From Chrysomallon squamiferum (taxonomy: Eukaryota > Mollusca > Gastropoda > Neomphalida > Peltospiridae): 11,000 nt of DNA. The stretch lies in NCBI GenBank assembly GCA_012295275.1, contig CM022665.1, forward strand, positions 2,123,167-2,134,166, in the 5' to 3' direction. The notes beneath the pieces are model-generated. The model was not told the DNA's origin and did not search any database. It worked only from the letters and a program-made list of their open reading frames with translations. This document shows positions 7,901 through 11,000 of the stretch, one piece after another. The position numbers and the translations under genes are program-made. The first letter of the stretch is position 1; each line of letters starts with the position of its first letter.

Positions 7901-8062
7901 ATTCTAATAAGCCCCTACTCGAAGAGCTAATGAATTAATGAGGTCATATGTACATTCATATTCATAAACACTACAGGTATGTTGACAGTATCCGACACTG
8001 AACGTTTTATTGAATCAACCGGTACTGAACGCCACGGCGTAACATAACAGCCAACCTGAGAC

Positions 8063-8284
8063 ATGGCCGGGTCTAAAACTCGGAACCTGTCAATCCTCAG
8101 CCGGGCAATAAAGAATACTTTCCGTTTAGTGTTTCGCTTTGGCGTCGCGTTGTCTGCACTTTTTACGCTTTTGTTTTCTTCTAATTTGCAGCGAGCAATT
8201 TACAAAGAAAAAGAAACAGAGTGTAATGCACCATTTGACGGGATCGTGTTGACTACAGACACCCGTTTAGATTGCTTCCTCTGA
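8063..8284 (+). CDS. Small ORF of unknown function with one hydrophobic segment (doubtful)
   Basis: A true ATG at 8063 has G at -3 and G at +4, an acceptable animal start context, and an in-frame TGA lies only a few bases upstream, so this is the first possible start. The frame gives 73 residues ending CFL. Residues 1-25 are basic (several Lys and Arg). Residues of about 22-40 form one hydrophobic segment (LVFRFGVALSALFTLLFSS), followed by a polar tail with two Cys. The layout would suit a signal anchor or a mitochondrial leader, but I recognise no family. A TTTTCTTCTAATTTGCAG acceptor-like site inside it (AG at 8190-8191) gives a rival reading, an exon beginning at 8192. Its DNA is more balanced in composition than the neighbours. 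A chance frame is quite possible. Confidence 0.17.
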   Translation: MAGSKTRNLSILSRAIKNTFRLVFRFGVALSALFTLLFSSNLQRAIYKEKETECNAPFDGIVLTTDTRLDCFL

Positions 8285-8356
8285 CGAAAACTAATATTAA
8301 AATTTTCGACGCCATTACTTGTATACTGATCAAAATTAGATTTGACTCATCTGATT

Positions 8357-8395
8357 AAAAAAAGAAAAATAATAATAATAATAAAAAATAATGAA
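8357..8395. repeat. A-rich (AAT)n repeat
   Basis: About six AAT units within an A-rich segment. Confidence 0.85.
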
Positions 8396-8528
8396 AAAGC
8401 GCATACTCATAAACACGTAGACTAACTTGTAGTCAAAGCATTTTGCTCCATACTAAATATGGAAGAACATTCTCAAGTTCACAAATTTAATATACAGCAT
8501 GATTTATTGCTGTTATCTTTTGTTTGTT

Positions 8529-8530
<2 letters not shown>

Positions 8531-8620
<90 letters not shown>
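8531..8620. repeat. (TC)45 uninterrupted microsatellite
   Basis: Ninety bases of perfect TC dinucleotide, the longest pure array in the window. Lack of interruptions suggests recent growth and high polymorphism. Homopurine-homopyrimidine mirror symmetry makes triplex (H-DNA) formation possible. The Leu-Ser translations through it are artefacts of the repeat. Confidence 0.98.
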
Positions 8621-8624
<4 letters not shown>

Positions 8625-8709
8625 ATCTTTTTTATTGGCAATTCAATCCTTCACTGACGTATGTATCAACAATAAATGTGAATTTATAGAATGTATTTCA
8701 CAATTATTT

Positions 8710-8770
8710 TCTTTCTTTTCTTTTTCTTTCTTTTTTTAAATTTAATTTTTTTTTTTTTTTTTTTTTTTTT
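8710..8770. repeat. T-rich tract ending in T25
   Basis: CTTT-type units, then a TTTAAATTTAA break, then T25 at 8746-8770 followed by GACAG. The GACAG end resembles a splice acceptor, but the sequence beyond is AT-rich and gives no credible exon. Confidence 0.9.
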
Positions 8771-8907
8771 GACAGTGCTTAAGATAAAAATCATAATTAA
8801 AAAAGACAGAACAAAAAAGATAAAATTTATTCATGAAAAAAAATTTCTGCTCATTTTCTGTCAGACTGCTAGCAATATCTTAAGGTTTGAGCATCAGAAT
8901 TAAGCAT
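8771..8907. other. AT-rich stretch without a gene
   Basis: Lys/Ile-rich translations only. No supported feature. Confidence 0.55.
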
Positions 8908-9066
8908 TTAATTATGAAAAATAACAACATCTTCTTTCCCACCGCCAATATTACCCTGACCTGAATGAAATAAGTCAATGTTTGTTTGACCGGAAGCAGA
9001 CGATTCGAACAGACTGCGCATGTTTTCACTCACTCTCGCGACTGGCCCCCAAATGGTGTTTACCAT
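8908..9066 (-). CDS. Small minus-strand ORF of unknown function in CpG-rich DNA (doubtful)
   Basis: On the minus strand an ATG at 9066-9064 with A at -3 and G at +4 opens a 52-residue frame starting MVNTIWGPVARVSENMRSLF and ending HN before TAA at 8910-8908. An in-frame TGA lies upstream at 9093-9091, so this ATG is the first in its frame. The peptide is balanced and polar, with a Gly-rich stretch (GQGNIGGGKED), quite unlike the AT-driven translations around it. No signal peptide, membrane segment or known motif is seen. After codon 11 the minus strand reads GTGAGT, a good donor, so a short first exon encoding MVNTIWGPVAR is an alternative. I do not recognise a family. The case rests on start context, composition and CpG density, so it is weak. 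Confidence 0.18.
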   Translation of the reverse strand: MVNTIWGPVARVSENMRSLFESSASGQTNIDLFHSGQGNIGGGKEDVVIFHN

Positions 9067-9145
9067 CGTCGACAATCGGTACAGAGGCAATCAGTTTTCG
9101 TTGACAAGTGTAAATATTTGAAATCCTATACGTCGATATCAGGGA
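8985..9145. promoter_or_regulatory. Local CpG-rich patch
   Basis: About a dozen CpG dinucleotides fall in roughly 150 bases (for example in CTCGCGAC and CATCGTCGAC), while most of the window is CpG-poor. Together with 9440-9560 this is the only CpG-dense segment. Such clusters can mark promoters or exons that escaped CpG decay. That role is inference. Confidence 0.3.
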
Positions 9146-9172
9146 GATTAGGTATAAGGACTGGGGTTGGCC

Positions 9173-9180
9173 ATGCAAAT
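9173..9180 (+). promoter_or_regulatory. Octamer motif ATGCAAAT
   Basis: A perfect consensus octamer, the established binding site of POU-domain (Oct-type) factors, often found upstream of animal snRNA and other genes. It lies about 107 bases upstream of the minus-strand ATG at 9066 and about 200 bases upstream of the plus-strand ATG at 9384. A single 8-base match can occur by chance in 11 kb, so function is unproven. Confidence 0.25.
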
Positions 9181-9230
9181 TTGTGGACATTTTGTTCCCG
9201 TGTCAACTACTGGTCATAGAATCCGTATCA

Positions 9231-9250
9231 TTTTTTTTTTTTTTTTTTTT
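9231..9250. repeat. T20 homopolymer
   Basis: Twenty T followed by GTTTTTG. Low complexity. Confidence 0.9.
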
Positions 9251-9293
9251 GTTTTTGTTAAGGGTCCCTTGAGATTTTATGTTCTTTCTTTTC

Positions 9294-9340
9294 AAAATAA
9301 ATAAATAAATAAAAATAAGAGATGAAAAAAAAAAAAAAAA
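9294..9340. repeat. (AAAT)n followed by A16
   Basis: About six AAAT units (9294-9319), a short AGAGATG linker, then A16 at 9325-9340. Confidence 0.9.
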
Positions 9341-9383
9341 TGTAGATATATATTTCTGGTTATAATTTCATATACCGTATTTC

Positions 9384-9572
9384 ATGTCTGAACTGAAAGA
9401 GCTGGCAGCGAGAGACAGAAAAAAATGTCCAATTTATCAAACCACGGCCGCGCCTCGGATCGCGCCTGTCCAAGCTGACAGACTCAACTCTTGTGGCAGC
9501 GATACCATCGTAAGTGTCAATGTCGGCTGCTTGGGTCTCAACAACTGCAGCAGACGTAAATCTAAGCACTGA
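9384..9572 (+). CDS. Small plus-strand ORF or first-exon candidate in CpG-dense DNA (doubtful)
   Basis: An ATG at 9384 opens 62 codons, starting MSELKELAARDRKKCPIYQT and ending SKH before TGA. A consensus donor GTAAGT lies at 9510-9515, exactly in phase 0 after 42 codons, so a 126-base coding first exon ending at 9509 is an alternative. The peptide begins as a charged helix-like segment and then becomes Ala/Pro-rich. The DNA between about 9440 and 9520 is CpG-dense (CGGCCGCGCC-type words), unlike anything else here. Against it: the ATG has T at -3 and +4, a poor context, and the opposite strand is also open over 9360-9593 (without an ATG start), as happens where GC content is high. No family recognised. 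Confidence 0.18.
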   Translation: MSELKELAARDRKKCPIYQTTAAPRIAPVQADRLNSCGSDTIVSVNVGCLGLNNCSRRKSKH

Positions 9573-9723
9573 CACTGTTGTTATATACTTCACATGTATC
9601 TTAAAACTCCGCTCATAGTTGTTTCCGATCTTTCACAAGCAAGCCACAGCCATTTTGAATTGGCCAGCAACTGAAAAACGACCTTGAGGAAATGCTCTTC
9701 TTCGTAGAGTGTGGGGAACTTTT
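9573..9723. other. Complex stretch without a supported gene
   Basis: Mixed composition ending in a purine-rich GTGTGGGGAAC and the A19 tract. It could be the body of a retroposed sequence with the following poly(A), but no diagnostic sequence is visible. Confidence 0.35.
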
Positions 9724-9770
9724 AAAAAAAAAAAAAAAAAAAGAGAGAGAGAGAGAGAGAAAAAAAGAGG
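9724..9770. repeat. A19-(GA)9-A6 polypurine tract
   Basis: Nineteen A (9724-9742), nine GA units (9743-9760), then A6 and GAGG. It is the complementary type to the (TC)45 tract at 8531. Confidence 0.93.
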
Positions 9771-9847
9771 GTTTCTAAAGTTACAGCAATGGGTAATGTT
9801 TGAGCTGTGTTGGAGGTAGGCACTATTCTTATTTTACCTGTTTTTAA

Positions 9848-9871
9848 AAAAAATATATAATAATAATAAAA
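9848..9871. repeat. A/T-rich (AAT)n repeat
   Basis: A short A run, AT units and three to four AAT units. Confidence 0.75.
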
Positions 9872-9902
9872 TACATGACAAAGAAAAATAGAAGAAATAT
9901 TA

Positions 9903-10034
9903 TTTCTTCAACGCCTTCTCTCATTCCTTCTTCTTCTTCTCCTTCTTCCATCTTGTCCTTTTTTCTCTTCTTTTCTCCTTGTACTTTTATATTTATTTCC
10001 TCCTCCTTTTTTCTCCTTCTCTCCTCATGCTTTT
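9903..10034. repeat. Long degenerate polypyrimidine tract with (TTC)n
   Basis: About 130 bases dominated by T and C, with TTC/CTT and TCC units and only scattered purines. The Ser/Phe-rich open frames over it follow from the composition. It may form triplex structures or be the remnant of an old TTC array. Confidence 0.8.
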
Positions 10035-10039
10035 GTGTA

Positions 10040-10055
10040 AATATATATATATATT
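10040..10055. repeat. (AT)n microsatellite
   Basis: About seven AT units followed by TATT. Confidence 0.85.
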
Positions 10056-10099
10056 ATGTGATAAAGAACTGTACTTCATATTAATTTTCTACAGAGCCT

Positions 10100-10128
10100 C
10101 TTATTATTATTATTTATTTATTTATTTC
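10100..10128. repeat. (TTA)n-(TTTA)n repeat
   Basis: TTA triplets pass into TTTA tetramers. A pyrimidine-rich CTCTC patch follows at about 10141-10167. Confidence 0.85.
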
Positions 10129-10295
10129 CATTGCTCTGCACCTCTCTCGTTCTCTCTGTTTCTCTAGAGCAAACAGTTTGATGTTGTGTGTTACAATGTT
10201 ATTTTGTTTTTAGCAAATGACTGTTTAATAATTTACATAATTACGATTATTATAATAATCTCGAATTTTATGTTACAAAAATTATTTGCTCATTT
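10129..10295. other. AT-rich stretch with a 16-base palindrome
   Basis: GATTATTATAATAATC at 10245-10260 is a perfect palindrome. In such AT-rich DNA it may have arisen by chance. No gene is seen. Confidence 0.5.
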
Positions 10296-10400
10296 AATTT
10301 TGTTTTGTTTTGTTTTACTTACTTATTTATATTTATTTATTTGTTTGTGTGTTAGTTTGGTTATTTGTTTGTATGTTTGTTTGTTTGTTTATATTTATTA
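10296..10400. repeat. Degenerate (TTTTG)/(TTTA)/(TTTG) repeat array
   Basis: TTTTG pentamers at about 10298-10316 change to TTTA and then to TTTG tetramers, with interruptions. The open frame here, rich in Cys, Leu, Val and Tyr, is repeat-encoded. Confidence 0.85.
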
Positions 10401-10507
10401 TTATAATGTTTTTTGCTTTTCATGTGGGTTTTTATCAAATATTTAGTACATTTTAATATCAAATCAATACAAAATTAATTATATAAAACGTAATATTTTT
10501 TTTTACA

Positions 10508-10514
<7 letters not shown>

Positions 10515-10538
<24 letters not shown>
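10515..10538. repeat. (TA)12 microsatellite
   Basis: Twelve uninterrupted TA units. Confidence 0.93.
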
Positions 10539-10976
10539 ACAGAATCACGGAAGTAATTATACTGTTATATTATTATTATTTTTATTATTTTCAATATATA
10601 TTAATAATAACTATAATTTTGAACGAACTCTTATTAAACAATTTACCAATTTATCCAAAACCTTTGTTACTTGTACAGTGGCTATAAACAATAGATTTAG
10701 TTGTAAATTTACAGATGTATATGCTTAATTGAAAAGTCGGTTGGTTTGCTGAGGGTTTTCTGTGTTGGGACAGACAGTACGTTATATATGTCGACAGTCA
10801 TTTTACAACAATATGTTACCGTAGTTAGCGCAAGATTTATTACACGTAATGGTAGTTTATTCCTCTATCTGATTAGTGCATTGTTTATTAACTTTGAGTT
10901 TAGAATATAACAGATAACAGACTCACGTACATACAGGTTATATTATTTACATACGTAGACTTAGGCGTAGGTACAC
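10539..10976. other. AT-rich stretch without a gene
   Basis: I see no open frame, RNA gene or structured repeat beyond ATT triplets near 10567-10590. Confidence 0.6.
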
Positions 10977-11000
10977 AATAAATAAATAAATAAATAAATA
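10977..11000. repeat. (AAAT)n microsatellite cut by window end
   Basis: Six AAAT units reach the last base, so the array continues beyond the window. Confidence 0.93.

Noticed and set aside
8459-8739. Two overlapping Leu-Ser-rich frames
   Set aside because: They are translations of the (TC)45 repeat in different phases.
9360-9593. Minus-strand frame opposite the 9384 ORF
   Set aside because: It starts at GTG, with its only ATG near the C-terminus. Open frames on both strands are expected where GC content rises. It cannot be fully excluded as an internal exon.
9875-10446. Ser/Phe-rich and Cys/Leu/Tyr-rich frames
   Set aside because: They follow directly from polypyrimidine and TTTG/TTTA repeats and show no protein-like features.
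1-11000. A prokaryotic or phage system, CRISPR array or operon
   Set aside because: No repeated spacer architecture, no ribosome-binding-site-linked gene series and no long ORFs. The repeat and homopolymer content indicates non-coding animal nuclear DNA.

Overview
This window looks like non-coding nuclear DNA from an animal, most likely an intron or an intergenic stretch. It is strongly AT-rich and crowded with microsatellites and A/T homopolymers. No open frame resembles a protein family I recognise. There is no bacterial-style gene packing, operon, rRNA, recognisable tRNA or CRISPR array. Almost all open frames are short, and many begin at non-ATG codons or lie inside simple repeats. Their lengths are what chance allows in AT-rich DNA. 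The organism cannot be fixed from sequence alone. The mix of ATAC/TG composites, AAAT, GAT, TTAG and TC repeats would fit a repeat-rich marine invertebrate such as a mollusc, but that is an impression and not a proven assignment.

Layout: 1-230 holds A-rich and TTA/TTAG repeats around a tight CRE plus E-box cluster (64-83). 231-1770 is plain AT-rich DNA with a T25 run and a compound AT/ATAC/TG/G-rich microsatellite (738-830). 1774-2930 carries AAAT, GAT and purine repeats, and the first copy of a 25-base repeat whose second copy is at 3646-3670. 2930-3180 is a more complex block ending in A22, which could be an old retroposed element. 3966-4874 carries TTAG, AAAT and long poly(A) tracts. 4875-5575 is a more balanced-composition block with hairpins and a second TCACGTGA site. 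5609-7360 is unremarkable. 7412-8284 holds the first two of four weak exon-like open frames, at 7508-7653 (+) and 8063-8284 (+), with a T25/CCCAG tract and a complex block between them. 8531-8620 is an uninterrupted (TC)45.

8908-9720 is the only CpG-dense part. It has an ATG-started open frame on each strand, at 8908-9066 (-) and 9384-9509 or longer (+), with a perfect octamer motif between them. This is the best place to look for a promoter or first exon, though the evidence is weak. 9720-11000 is microsatellite and polypyrimidine DNA again.

No genes can be shown to work together here. I found no convincing undescribed system. The most useful leads are the CpG-dense 8.9-9.7 kb segment, the two TCACGTGA sites, the dispersed 25-base repeat, and the high density of long A/T homopolymers, three of which are T runs of exactly 25.
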